Part shown: in pieces, positions 47,496 to 59,666 of the stretch | How positions within the stretch are numbered: the first letter of the stretch is position 1 | How the letters are laid out: every line of letters starts with the position of its first letter | Origin: Nitrospirota bacterium | Lineage (GTDB): Bacteria > Nitrospirota > 9FT-COMBO-42-15 > HDB-SIOI813 | Length of the DNA: 64,000 nucleotides | Assembly (NCBI GenBank): GCA_020846775.1 | Contig: JADLDG010000023.1 | Coordinates: 1 to 64,000, forward strand | Direction of reading: 5' to 3' | Notes under the pieces: generated by a model | Seen by the model: the letters and a program-made list of their open reading frames with translations, nothing else | Databases searched by the model: none | What the model was told of the DNA's origin: nothing | Program-made: the position numbers and the translations under genes

Positions 47496-49904
47496 TCATT
47501 GCCTGAGACTGGACCTGAATGGACGTATTCCGGAAAAATACAGTAACAAATATGATAATGTTATCAATGATATCCATAGGATAAAAGACCGCACCGGCTG
47601 ATAGTATGCTGTCTCCCAGGTATTATAAGCCCTCCATACAATTAGCCCGGAGATTCCTGCGCCGAAAATCATACTCAAAAAGATGCCTTTGATAATATGT
47701 CCACTGAGCATATGCCATAGGCCGGGTATAAGAAAATATATTTGCATTCTTCTTAACGCCGGAGTACCACTTTGCTGCTCTCCTCGCTTGCATGTCTTAC
47801 AAATTCCCCCAAAGATTCGCGAGCCGGTGCATCTGCCGCACACACTCCTGTTACAATCAGGGCAATAATATGCCATAGGTGTTTTTGGTTTGATATAAGA
47901 AAGTACCGACAGTATTATCCCCAGGCTGATCCCAAGAAATGGAAACCTTTCGGCGGGTATTCTTATTAAAGCCTGAAGTATGTCGTTGACTAATATTGCA
48001 GTCTCGTCTGAAGTTGTTAACGCAACATGCCATAAGTCACGCATAGAAATCGGATATTCAATAACACGGTATCCATCCCCCTTAGCTGACAGGGATGTAA
48101 ATCGTTCAACGTCATGAATGCTGATTTTCTTGGCTGTTTCATAACTTTTCCCGGCCTCGGAAAAAAGAAGTTTTTCTCTGTATGCCTGACTAAGATTATA
48201 AAAAGGGAGAGCAGACTCAGGCGATATCTTAATAGTATCCATATAATATGCAATTGCCTTATCAAAATTCCCTCTGTAGAAATTGATGTTGCCTATAGAG
48301 TTTAGAGCATTTATTCTGATATTCCTGAGGCTGGAGCCAGTAAGTTTTTCAAAATAAGTCAAAGAGTCCTCAGTCCTATCATCTTTATTGGACAGGTATG
48401 CTATGGAAAAAGTTATGTAATTGTTGTCTGGTTCCTTTCGCTCTTGATCCTTTAAAATCTCTATAAGGCCAGGCTCGCCATAACCCCGTTCTGCGGCAAT
48501 AAGACCCTGAAGTGTCACATTATTATGGGCTGTCAAATACAATGTACTGTATTGAAGCACTCCTGGCAATAACAGCAGTAAGATGATGCAGCATGTCGCA
48601 AATATCTTGTCATTTCTACTCATATATATCCATGAAATTACTATCCACATTAATACAAACCAGGCAATTCCGAATAGAAGGGAAACAAAGGCTATTATTA
48701 TAAAGAATATTACATTGAAAGGACTATTTAAAAATCCGGATGTTATCTCTTTAAATGTATGAAGGAAGAGAGGAATAAAACGGCAGCAGAGAGAAACAGT
48801 GAATACCATGATCGAAATACTTAAAGCAAGGAGAATTACTGTGTAAAGCCTTCCAACGTAGTTAAACAATGTCCAGAAGTCGCTTATTGACGACCTGACT
48901 CCTGCCAGATATTCATTTACTATTTCTCCTTTGCCTGCGCCTGACATGCTGCGAAGTGATTTTGCAGCCAGATAATGAGATGGTGCGTAATCCGGCGAGA
49001 TCTCCATGGCTATTTTGCTGAGACGATCAGCCTTTTCAGGCATACCGTCTTCAAGAGCCAGGTATCCCTCACGGACAAGCAGGGCGGATATAACGTCTAT
49101 TCTGTTAATCCCAAGCTTGTATTTGGTTTTCACAATTTCATTAATAATATTGTCAGCAGCCTTGAGATCTCCCGACGCTACAGCGCTCTGTCTCTCATTC
49201 CATAACCTTTCCAATTCTACCGGCATCAGCCTGTCATAAGCAACCGCAGTTTCTGCGAAAGCGGCGTTTGATGAGACAAGAATTATGAGTAGCAGGATCA
49301 TTGGCTTGCTCCGCCCTGCTCCTATCTTTCCTTCCTGGCCGGCAAGCAGTCTCCTGATGTTCTCAATATGTCTGAAATAAAGAAGTGCAGAGATGATTAT
49401 AGAAAAGATAGAAAACGAAATGCTTCTTTCCCCTATTGAAGTGACAACGGGGAGGATGCCAAATGATATTAGGGCTGCGAGCGATGAATACTTCCAAATA
49501 AACATGCCCGCTATCCATATACTCATTGTAATAACACCGATATACGGCCATAATGCGAAAAGGACACCGAGGCTGGTTGCAACACCCTTGCCCCCCCTGA
49601 ATTTAAGGAATATAGTATAATTATGACCAAGTATTGCTGCTAATGCGATTGCAAGTGTCCAGTTATCAAGCCCCCATAATGATTTTGCGATTAATACGGG
49701 TACTGCTCCCTTAAGGGCATCCAGCAATAATGTCAAGGCGCCTCCGAACTTCCCTGTCGTTCTTAATACATTTGTTGCTCCGATGTTGCCACTTCCCTGC
49801 TTCCTGATATCTCCGGCCCCCATAATCGTTGAAATGATCATCCCGAATGGAATAGACCCGGCAAAGTAGCTTATGAAGACCATGAGCATCTTGATAACAG
49901 TCAT
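47496..49904 (-). CDS. plsY: PlsY acyltransferase fused to membrane TPR / zinc-ribbon protein
   Basis: 802 residues from ATG 49904, which overlaps the pgsA stop as ATGA and gives a normal PlsY N-terminus. Residues 1-201 are PlsY, glycerol-3-phosphate acyltransferase of the inner membrane (IRKQGSGNIGATNVLRTTGK, HNYTIFLKFRGGKGVATSLG). Residues 202 onward start MILLLIILVSSNAAFAETAV, a signal-peptide-like segment now internal, followed by a helical region, membrane helices, a TPR section (NIRINALNSIGNINFYRGNF), a six-cysteine ribbon (C681, C684, C689, C692, C702, C705) and two or more membrane helices. GGAG lies seven bases before the internal ATG at 49301, so a separate protein could also be made. 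Confidence 0.8.
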   Translation of the reverse strand: MTVIKMLMVFISYFAGSIPFGMIISTIMGAGDIRKQGSGNIGATNVLRTTGKFGGALTLLLDALKGAVPVLIAKSLWGLDNWTLAIALAAILGHNYTIFLKFRGGKGVATSLGVLFALWPYIGVITMSIWIAGMFIWKYSSLAALISFGILPVVTSIGERSISFSIFSIIISALLYFRHIENIRRLLAGQEGKIGAGRSKPMILLLIILVSSNAAFAETAVAYDRLMPVELERLWNERQSAVASGDLKAADNIINEIVKTKYKLGINRIDVISALLVREGYLALEDGMPEKADRLSKIAMEISPDYAPSHYLAAKSLRSMSGAGKGEIVNEYLAGVRSSISDFWTLFNYVGRLYTVILLALSISIMVFTVSLCCRFIPLFLHTFKEITSGFLNSPFNVIFFIIIAFVSLLFGIAWFVLMWIVISWIYMSRNDKIFATCCIILLLLLPGVLQYSTLYLTAHNNVTLQGLIAAERGYGEPGLIEILKDQERKEPDNNYITFSIAYLSNKDDRTEDSLTYFEKLTGSSLRNIRINALNSIGNINFYRGNFDKAIAYYMDTIKISPESALPFYNLSQAYREKLLFSEAGKSYETAKKISIHDVERFTSLSAKGDGYRVIEYPISMRDLWHVALTTSDETAILVNDILQALIRIPAERFPFLGISLGIILSVLSYIKPKTPMAYYCPDCNRSVCGRCTGSRIFGGICKTCKRGEQQSGTPALRRMQIYFLIPGLWHMLSGHIIKGIFLSMIFGAGISGLIVWRAYNTWETAYYQPVRSFILWISLITLSYLLLYFSGIRPFRSSLRQ

Positions 49905-50452
49905 GTCTTTTTCACACCTTTCCAGAACCTGAATATATAATCGCCTGCTGATATTAATGAGAGGATGGCTGAATACCATAGTATTACAGATCCAAAAGTA
50001 TGTAAATCAATAACCCTTGAACTGAAGAAAACAGGATAGTTAAGAATAAGAAACACTATTGCAATAATTTGCACTAAAGTTTTTATCTTTCCCATTTCTT
50101 TAGCGGCTATTACGATTCCGATTGATGACGCTATAGCCCTCAGACCTGTTATGGCGACATCTCTGCCTACTATCACTATAGCGAGCCATGAAGGGACTCT
50201 GTGAAATTCCACGAGCATGATTAAAGCAGATAATACAAGGAGCTTGTCAGCAACAGGGTCAAGTAGTTTTCCTGACAATGTTACCTGTCCATATTTCCGG
50301 GCAATGTAGCCGTCAATCCAGTCTGTCAGGGATGCAAGGATAAAGATAATTGCAGCCCAGTTAGATCTTGTTATTGATGGAACTGCAAATACTATTATAA
50401 AAAATGGTATTAATAATATTCTTAGAATGGTAAGGAAATTTGGCAGATTCAA
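49901..50452 (-). CDS. pgsA: CDP-diacylglycerol-glycerol-3-phosphate 3-phosphatidyltransferase
   Basis: 183 residues, integral membrane. The CDP-alcohol phosphatidyltransferase motif is complete (DGYIARKYGQVTLSGKLLDP followed by VADK). Makes phosphatidylglycerol-phosphate. Linked to kdsC upstream and plsY downstream by ATGA overlaps, so PG and acyl-phosphate pathways are made from one message. Confidence 0.95.
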   Translation of the reverse strand: MNLPNFLTILRILLIPFFIIVFAVPSITRSNWAAIIFILASLTDWIDGYIARKYGQVTLSGKLLDPVADKLLVLSALIMLVEFHRVPSWLAIVIVGRDVAITGLRAIASSIGIVIAAKEMGKIKTLVQIIAIVFLILNYPVFFSSRVIDLHTFGSVILWYSAILSLISAGDYIFRFWKGVKKT

Positions 50453-50955
50453 ATTCTACCCTTCGATTTAAGAATGAAATCTGTAACCTCTCGTACTGCC
50501 CCGCCTCCCCCCATTTTATCTGATATCATATCTACCGCCTCTCTGACCTCCCTCACTGCATCAGCAGCCGTTGCAGAAAATCCGACAATGCTAAGCAGGG
50601 GGAGATCAATGAGGTCGTCGCCCATAAATGCAACCTGCTCATCTGCAAGGTTGTATTTCCCGGCTATTTGTTTATAAACTGAAACCTTATCAGTTATGCC
50701 CTGATATACTTCAGTAATGTTGAGTTCCTTAGCCCTGTATTCTACAGATCTGGAACTTCTTCCGGAAATTATTCCAACGCCTATACCCGATTTTTTCAGG
50801 AGATAGATTCCATATCCGTCATGAATATGAAATGTCTTGAGCTCATTACCGTAACTATCTATAAAAATCCTGCCATCAGTAAGGATTCCGTCAACATCAA
50901 GCAGGAGGAATTCAATCATGCCGGCCTTATCTGTCAGTGATTTAAACTCCGGCAC
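50449..50955 (-). CDS. kdsC: 3-deoxy-D-manno-octulosonate-8-phosphate phosphatase
   Basis: 168 residues. HAD-family, nucleophile Asp in FLLLDVDGILTDGRIFID, then IISGRSSRSVEYRAKEL and GDDLIDLPLL. Hydrolyses Kdo-8-phosphate to Kdo. GTG 50955 is used here; ATG 50919 with AAGG upstream gives a shorter form. Lies between kdsD and pgsA with almost no gaps. Confidence 0.93.
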   Translation of the reverse strand: MPEFKSLTDKAGMIEFLLLDVDGILTDGRIFIDSYGNELKTFHIHDGYGIYLLKKSGIGVGIISGRSSRSVEYRAKELNITEVYQGITDKVSVYKQIAGKYNLADEQVAFMGDDLIDLPLLSIVGFSATAADAVREVREAVDMISDKMGGGGAVREVTDFILKSKGRI

Positions 50956-50957
50956 TT

Positions 50958-51932
50958 TTATGCGATTCCCTTCTTTAAGAGGTCATGAAGATGGACTATA
51001 CCTGCTACTGTTGCATCCTCATTTAAAATGACAAGTGAAGTTATTGAATATGTCTCCATTATCTGAAATGCTGATACTGCAAGAGCGTCCCGTTTAATTA
51101 CTTTTGGGTTTTCCGTGGCTGCCTCACCGGCCGTAAGTTTAAATATGTCATGTTCCTGACCTGCTTCACGTTCAAGCAATCTTCGCAGATCGCCGTCTGT
51201 TATAATCCCGAAAAGCCTGTCTTTATCATCGAGAACCGTCGTGACCCCTAACTTCTTTGAGGTCATTTCAAAGAATACATCTTTCATCTGACTGTTTTTG
51301 TAAACGACAGGTATATCCTTACCCGTATGCATCAGGTCTTCTACATGCAGAAGAAGCCGCCTCCCGAGCGCCCCGCCCGGGTGAAATAACGCGAAATCCT
51401 CCTTCCTGAAGTTACGTTTTTCGAGGAGGGCAACAGCAATCGCGTCTCCCATGGCGAGCGCAGCCGTAGTGCTTGCTGTCGGTACTATATTCATGGGACA
51501 TGCCTCTTCCTTTATGCTGACATCCAGTACCACATCACTTATCCTGGAAAGGGTCGAATCCATCTTACCTGTCAGACAGATTATCCGGAGATTTATTTTT
51601 TTAAAGACTGGCAATAAAGCAAGGAGTTCATCTGTCTCTCCACTGTTGGATATCGCCATTATTGTGTCATCAGGCATGATCATGCCGATATCTCCATGTA
51701 TCCCTTCGGCAGGATGCAGGAAAAATGCAGGTGTCCCTGTACTTGCAAGGGTTGCAGCAATCTTCCTGCCGATTAACCCTGACTTTCCCATTCCTGTAAC
51801 AACCACCCTCCCCTTGCAGTGAAAAAGCAGGGAGATTGCATCAACAAAGCTTTGGTCAAGCCTCAACCTTAGAGTGTCAATGGCCCTTGCTTCAACATCA
51901 AGAACCCTGCGGCCCGTTTCAATCTCATTCAT
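50958..51932 (-). CDS. kdsD: D-arabinose-5-phosphate isomerase
   Basis: 324 residues: SIS sugar-isomerase domain (VVTGMGKSGLIGRKIAATLA, SNSGETDELLALLP) and a C-terminal pair of CBS domains (LGVTTVLDDKDRLFGIITDG). Converts ribulose-5-phosphate to arabinose-5-phosphate, the first step of Kdo synthesis. The full length with CBS domains is the KdsD/KpsF type. Confidence 0.96.
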   Translation of the reverse strand: MNEIETGRRVLDVEARAIDTLRLRLDQSFVDAISLLFHCKGRVVVTGMGKSGLIGRKIAATLASTGTPAFFLHPAEGIHGDIGMIMPDDTIMAISNSGETDELLALLPVFKKINLRIICLTGKMDSTLSRISDVVLDVSIKEEACPMNIVPTASTTAALAMGDAIAVALLEKRNFRKEDFALFHPGGALGRRLLLHVEDLMHTGKDIPVVYKNSQMKDVFFEMTSKKLGVTTVLDDKDRLFGIITDGDLRRLLEREAGQEHDIFKLTAGEAATENPKVIKRDALAVSAFQIMETYSITSLVILNEDATVAGIVHLHDLLKKGIA

Positions 51933-51992
51933 ACTAAAATCCCTTCAAAATAGTCTTTTCGGCTACATGTCATATCTAAACAGAAATACCGG

Positions 51993-55169
<3,177 letters not shown>

Positions 55170-55188
55170 ACGAGAATGCACTCCTCAA

Positions 55189-55294
55189 GTCCCCCCTTAC
55201 CCCCCCTTTTCAAAAGGGGGGTACATTATTCCCTCATTAAAAAGGAAGGGTAATTAATTTCCCCCTTTGAAAAAGGGGGATTAAGGGGGATTTT
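55189..55294. repeat. MITE-like inverted repeat between hldA and kdsB
   Basis: Two imperfect copies of about 33 bases in opposite orientation, the left arm about 55191-55221 and the right arm about 55261-55294, each with an internal hairpin of C-runs and G-runs around TTTTCAAAA or TTTGAAAAA. About 40 AT-rich bases lie between. The right arm reaches into hldA and gives its last codons and TAA stop. Elements rich in CCCCCTTT/AAAGGGGG are common dispersed repeats in several bacterial phyla; the family here is unnamed. It does not interrupt any enzyme domain. Confidence 0.8.
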
Positions 55295-56261
55295 CAGTCA
55301 AAGCCGCTATCAGCTGTTCCTGGTGCACCGTTGCCGTACCAACAATACCTACCACTATACCACCGGCATAGTTTGCAAGTAGTGCCGCATCCGTTAGCGA
55401 GGCCCCTGCAGCGACAGACAAGGCAAGTGTGCTCACAACTGTATCTCCGGCCCCTGTAACGTCATATACCTCTCTTGCAAAAGCAGGTATATGAGTTGCA
55501 TCATGGCCTCTTTGAAAGAGACTCATGCCATGCTCACTTCGTGTTATCAGGATAGCCTCTGCATTTGATTGATTAAGAAGTATATTTCCGGCCTTTAAAA
55601 GGGTTTCATCGTCGGAGATAGACAGCCCTGATGCAATAGATGCCTCAGAGGTGTTGGGCGTTATAACCGTTGCCCCCGTGTAAAAGTCAAAATGCTTGAG
55701 TTTGGGGTCTACTATCACACATAGATTGTTCTCAGCAGCCAGCTGAAGGATGTTCTTTACCAGCCTGCTTGTAATTACTCCCTTGGCATAATCAGAAATA
55801 ATGACAACTTTAATATCGTTTATATGTGTTCTAATATAATCAAATATCAAATCCTGAGAGTGCAGGGATATTTCTCCCCTGCTTTCATGGTCAAACCTGA
55901 CTACATGCTGACTGTGAGCTATGACCCTGGTCTTCTTAGAAGATGGACGACCTTCCTCAACGATGATTCCATCTGTGCAAACACCATCTGATTTAAGTCT
56001 GTTACTAATCCACCGCCCCATATCGTCACTGCCGATAACTCCGCATATCCTGACCTTTCCTCCAAGAGATAATATATTACTTGCAACATTCCCAGCTCCG
56101 CCGAGCAGATAACTTTCACTCTGGACATCAACGATAGGTACCGGCGCCTCCGGCGAAATACGCTCTACTTTTCCCCATACATAATGATCAGCGATAATAT
56201 CACCTACAACAAGTACAGTTGCGTTATTAAATTTGTTGATGTATCCCGATAACCTGTTCAT
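55281..56261 (-). CDS. hldA: D-glycero-beta-D-manno-heptose-7-phosphate kinase (HldE N-terminal type)
   Basis: 326 residues of the PfkB/ribokinase fold; the nucleotidyltransferase half of fused HldE is absent, so this is the split HldA/RfaE1 form. Motifs LVVGDIIADHYVWGKVERIS, LLGGAGNVASNILSLGG and the catalytic DVTGAGDTVVSTLALSV. Phosphorylates heptose-7-phosphate for ADP-heptose in LPS core. The stop codon is in the repeat element; lepB is immediately upstream. Confidence 0.92.
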   Translation of the reverse strand: MNRLSGYINKFNNATVLVVGDIIADHYVWGKVERISPEAPVPIVDVQSESYLLGGAGNVASNILSLGGKVRICGVIGSDDMGRWISNRLKSDGVCTDGIIVEEGRPSSKKTRVIAHSQHVVRFDHESRGEISLHSQDLIFDYIRTHINDIKVVIISDYAKGVITSRLVKNILQLAAENNLCVIVDPKLKHFDFYTGATVITPNTSEASIASGLSISDDETLLKAGNILLNQSNAEAILITRSEHGMSLFQRGHDATHIPAFAREVYDVTGAGDTVVSTLALSVAAGASLTDAALLANYAGGIVVGIVGTATVHQEQLIAALTENPP

Positions 56262-56888
56262 TTATTTTATTCTCATCCCTATCCTCCCCCACCTTACCCA
56301 GCTGTCTTCACCATCCCATGACCAGTAAATAATGAACGCCTTTCCCCTGATCTTGTTTAATTTCACAAATCCCCAGTAACGGCTGTCAAGGCTGAAATCC
56401 CTGTTGTCTCCCATGACGAAATAAGAATCTTCCGGAACGACCACAGGCCCGAAATTGTCTCTGGGCTGGATGGTCCCGGGGTATAGCATTGGATCGCTAT
56501 GTTCTGCAAATTGCTCGGCAGCGAATTTACCATTTACGTATACCTTTTTGTCTTTTACCTCTATGCTATCGCCAGGTTTTCCGACGACGCGCTTGATAAA
56601 ATCCTTTTTTTCATCTTCAGGGAACTTAAAAACGATAATGTCTCCATAGTCAGGTTTGTGAAAAGGTATCAGTACCCTGTCTGTAAATGGTATCTTTATC
56701 CCGTAGATGAATTTATTCACCAGGATGTGGTCGCCAATTTGAAGCGTAGGGATCATGGAACCTGATGGTATCTTAAATGCCTGAACAATAAATGCCTTAA
56801 TAATAAGGGCCATAATTACGGCAATCAGGATAGACTCTATATATTCTCTTACTATGTGTTTTTTCTTTTTTGTAATTGTATTTTCCAT
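56262..56888 (-). CDS. lepB: Signal peptidase I
   Basis: 208 residues, one N-terminal membrane helix (about 17-36). Catalytic Ser44 in KIPSGSMIPTLQIGDHI and Lys99 in FIKRVVGKPGDSIEV form the Ser/Lys dyad; GDNRDFSLDSRYWGFV is box E. Cleaves Sec signal peptides at the periplasmic face. Five bases downstream of lepA; hldA begins directly after its stop. Confidence 0.97.
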   Translation of the reverse strand: MENTITKKKKHIVREYIESILIAVIMALIIKAFIVQAFKIPSGSMIPTLQIGDHILVNKFIYGIKIPFTDRVLIPFHKPDYGDIIVFKFPEDEKKDFIKRVVGKPGDSIEVKDKKVYVNGKFAAEQFAEHSDPMLYPGTIQPRDNFGPVVVPEDSYFVMGDNRDFSLDSRYWGFVKLNKIRGKAFIIYWSWDGEDSWVRWGRIGMRIK

Positions 56889-56893
56889 ATTGA

Positions 56894-58696
56894 TTATTCT
56901 TTCACCTTCAATATCGCGAGAAATGCCTCCTGTGGAATTTCAACCTTTCCAAACTGTTTCATTCGTTTTTTCCCCTTCTTCTGTTTTTCCAATAACTTTC
57001 TTTTTCTGGATATATCCCCTCCATAACACTTTGCGATAACATTCTTTTTTAATGCCTTGACCGTCTCTCTGGCAATAATCTTTCCTCCGATAGCAGCCTG
57101 TATGATAACCTCAAACATCTGTCTCGGTATTAACTCCTTTATCTTTTCCGCAAGCATTCTCCCCCTTGACTCCGCCTTGTCCCTGTGTGTTATGAAAGAA
57201 AGTGCATCCACGATCTCACCATTAAGGAGTACATCGAGACGAATGACATTCGAATCCCTGTAGCCGAGTAATTCATAATCAAAGGACGCGTATCCCTTGG
57301 AGATTGACTTGAGTTTATCATAAAAGTCGAGTACGATTTCATTGAGGGGAAGTTCATACGTCAACATCATTCTTTCTTTGCTAACGTATTTCATGTCTCT
57401 CTGAACGCCCCTTCGATCCTGACAAAGGGCTATTATACTTCCCACATATTCAGCAGGCGCTATTAATGTCGCGAGGATAAAGGGTTCTTCGAAGACGGCA
57501 ATATTTTGCATAGGGGGTAAATCTGCCGGACTGTCTATGGTTAGATTTTCTCCGGAAGTTGTTGTTATCCTGTAGACAACAGTTGGCGCTGTGCTGATAA
57601 GACTCAGGCCAAACTCACGCTCCAGCCGTTCGTGGATTATTTCCATATGCAGTAGTCCGAGAAAACCGCACCTGAAACCAAATCCCAGGGCAAGAGAGCT
57701 CTCCGGCTCAAATGTAAATGACGAATCATTGAGTCTTAATTTCTCTACAGCGTCTCTAAGCTCCTTGTACTCATCGGTGTCCGACGGGTAGAGACCGGCA
57801 AACACCATAGGTTTAACCTCCCTGTAACCGGGAAATGGTGATGCAGTTGGTTTCGCTGCATCGGTCATAGTATCACCTATCTTCGTCTCACCCATCTTCT
57901 TTATACCTGCTACAACGAAGCCGACTTCACCGGCGGTAAGTTCATTTACCTGAACAGGTTTAGGTGTAAAAATACCGAGCGAAATGACTTCATATACATT
58001 CTTTGTGGACATCATCATTATCTGCTGACGCGGGCGTATTGTTCCATCAATTATACGTATTAAAACTACAACACCCTGGTAGTTATCATACCAGGAGTCA
58101 AATATCAGGGCCTTGAGCGTTTTATTTATGTCTCCTGCCGGTGCAGGAATCTTTGAGATAATAGCCTCCAGGATTTCTACCGTACCAATACCCTCTTTGG
58201 CGCTTGCCGGGATTGCCTCACTGTCATCAAGCCCAAGAATATCCCTGATCTGTCTTTTTGTATCATCCATATCAGCCCCGGGCAGGTCAATCTTGTTGAT
58301 AACCGGGAGGATCTCGAGACGGTTGTCAACGGCAAGATAGGCATTTGCTATTGTCTGAGCCTCTACCCCCTGTGATGCATCAACAACAAGGATAGCCCCC
58401 TCACATGCTGCAAGACTCCTTGAGACCTCATATGTAAAGTCAACATGACCGGGTGTGTCAATAAGGTTCAGTATATATTGATTGCCATCCTTTGCCTTAT
58501 AATTGAGCCGGACAGCATGTGCCTTTATAGTTATACCCCGTTCACGTTCGAGGTCCATAGCATCAAGGATCTGTTCCTTGAAATCCCTCTGAGCTATAGC
58601 GCCGGTATGTTCGAGTATCCTGTCAGCCAGCGTAGATTTGCCATGATCTATGTGCGCTATAATTGAAAAATTCCTGATTTTGTCTTGTAATGCCAT
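56894..58696 (-). CDS. lepA: Elongation factor 4 (LepA) GTPase
   Basis: 600 residues. G1 [16 protein letters not shown]3 [17 protein letters not shown]4 NKIDLPGAD, and the LepA-specific C-terminal [20 protein letters not shown]. Ribosomal GTPase linked to 30S maturation and stress. First gene of the long - strand operon; a near-consensus promoter lies just upstream. Confidence 0.98.
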   Translation of the reverse strand: MALQDKIRNFSIIAHIDHGKSTLADRILEHTGAIAQRDFKEQILDAMDLERERGITIKAHAVRLNYKAKDGNQYILNLIDTPGHVDFTYEVSRSLAACEGAILVVDASQGVEAQTIANAYLAVDNRLEILPVINKIDLPGADMDDTKRQIRDILGLDDSEAIPASAKEGIGTVEILEAIISKIPAPAGDINKTLKALIFDSWYDNYQGVVVLIRIIDGTIRPRQQIMMMSTKNVYEVISLGIFTPKPVQVNELTAGEVGFVVAGIKKMGETKIGDTMTDAAKPTASPFPGYREVKPMVFAGLYPSDTDEYKELRDAVEKLRLNDSSFTFEPESSLALGFGFRCGFLGLLHMEIIHERLEREFGLSLISTAPTVVYRITTTSGENLTIDSPADLPPMQNIAVFEEPFILATLIAPAEYVGSIIALCQDRRGVQRDMKYVSKERMMLTYELPLNEIVLDFYDKLKSISKGYASFDYELLGYRDSNVIRLDVLLNGEIVDALSFITHRDKAESRGRMLAEKIKELIPRQMFEVIIQAAIGGKIIARETVKALKKNVIAKCYGGDISRKRKLLEKQKKGKKRMKQFGKVEIPQEAFLAILKVKE

Positions 58697-58722
58697 ATAT
58701 GTAATGTCTTGTTAAACTCTCC

Positions 58723-58752
58723 ATTATAATGAAAATATAAAAATTATGTCAA
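58723..58752 (-). promoter_or_regulatory. Strong sigma-70 promoter of the lepA operon
   Basis: Read on the - strand: TTGACA (58752-58747), 18 bases, TATAAT (58728-58723). Both hexamers are perfect. Start expected near 58716, about 20 bases before the lepA ATG, so the leader is very short. This promoter probably serves lepA through plsY. Confidence 0.8.
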
Positions 58753-58779
58753 ATTATCCCTTTTTAATTCCATGTAATG

Positions 58780-59016
58780 TTAAATTTCTTTCATCTTATG
58801 ACAATAAAGGCACTTATCCTGAGCCGGGTGATCAGACGGTAAGAGGTGCTTAATGGCGATAATATGACAACCTATGCATTCAGAGACGTTTATGACACTG
58901 ATGTGAACGCTGTTTCCAGGAATTTCGGGTATTTCCCTCTGAATCAGCGGGATCCAGAATATGGTTGCTACAGCCAGAAGTGTCACGATTGCAAAGGCAA
59001 TCCATGAGATCTTCAC
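58780..59016 (-). CDS. Small membrane-anchored diheme cytochrome c
   Basis: 78 residues. N-terminal membrane helix (about 5-25), then two CxxCH heme-binding motifs: CIGCH at 47-51 and CLYCH at 69-73, with two extra His (H52-region HLL and SDHPAQ) able to serve as distal ligands. It is close to the C-terminal half of NapC/NrfH-type or multiheme fragments, but too short to name. The start overlaps scpB by four bases. Probably anchored on the periplasmic side. Confidence in the gene is good; in function low. Confidence 0.8.
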   Translation of the reverse strand: MKISWIAFAIVTLLAVATIFWIPLIQREIPEIPGNSVHISVINVSECIGCHIIAIKHLLPSDHPAQDKCLYCHKMKEI

Positions 59017-59666
59017 TTCTCCTGAGTCTCCTCGAAAAGGCTATTGTCTGCTTCATCGAAGGAAGTCTCTGAAGACACACCTGAAAGTGGTTCTGATTCC
59101 GGCATAACGACATCGTCACTAATTTGGGTATCTTCCTCGGGCACCAGTTCCGTAAACTCTTTAAGTGTCGGAAGGTCAGCGAGGTCCCTTAATCCGAAAT
59201 ATTGAAGGAATTCTCTGGTCGTAGCATATAATATAGGTCTTCCGGCAACATCCTTGCGTCCGACAATCTTAATCATGTGTTTATCAAGTAGTCCCTTGAT
59301 TACGCCTGAAGAATCAACACCTCGGATATCTTCTATCTCTGCCTTAACAAGAGGTTGTTTGTAAGCAATAATGGCAAGCGTCTCCAGTGATGGTTTTGAC
59401 AGCCTGCTGGATTGTTTGACCTTCCGGAGACGTTTAATCCATGGAGCAAGTTCGGGTCTTGATGCAATCTGAAAACCGCCGGCAACCTCTACTATCCTGA
59501 GGCCTGAGAGACGCATGTCATACTCATGCTGAATCTCCCAGAGCATGGACTTAATAGCCTGTTTATCAGCATCTTCAAGAATGGTTTTAATCCTTTCAAT
59601 GGTCAAAGATTCTCCTGAGACAAAAAGTAATGCCTCAATTATTCCTTTTAATTCACAGTTCTCCAC
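59013..59666 (-). CDS. scpB: Segregation and condensation protein B
   Basis: 217 residues with two winged-helix domains (IEALLFVSGESLTIERIKTI; SKPSLETLAIIAYKQPLVKA; IRGVDSSGVIKGLLDKHMIK). Binds SMC-ScpA for chromosome compaction. The acidic tail after residue 175 is disordered. Shares a base with scpA upstream and overlaps the cytochrome downstream. Confidence 0.96.
   Translation of the reverse strand: MENCELKGIIEALLFVSGESLTIERIKTILEDADKQAIKSMLWEIQHEYDMRLSGLRIVEVAGGFQIASRPELAPWIKRLRKVKQSSRLSKPSLETLAIIAYKQPLVKAEIEDIRGVDSSGVIKGLLDKHMIKIVGRKDVAGRPILYATTREFLQYFGLRDLADLPTLKEFTELVPEEDTQISDDVVMPESEPLSGVSSETSFDEADNSLFEETQEK

Noticed and set aside
49902-49979. A longer PlsY start 25 codons upstream
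   Set aside because: It would overlap pgsA by 79 bases and add a non-homologous N-terminus; ATG 49904 overlaps the stop as ATGA and fits PlsY.
55189-55294. A CRISPR repeat pair
   Set aside because: Only two copies, in opposite orientation, with a single 40-base interval; no array or cas genes.
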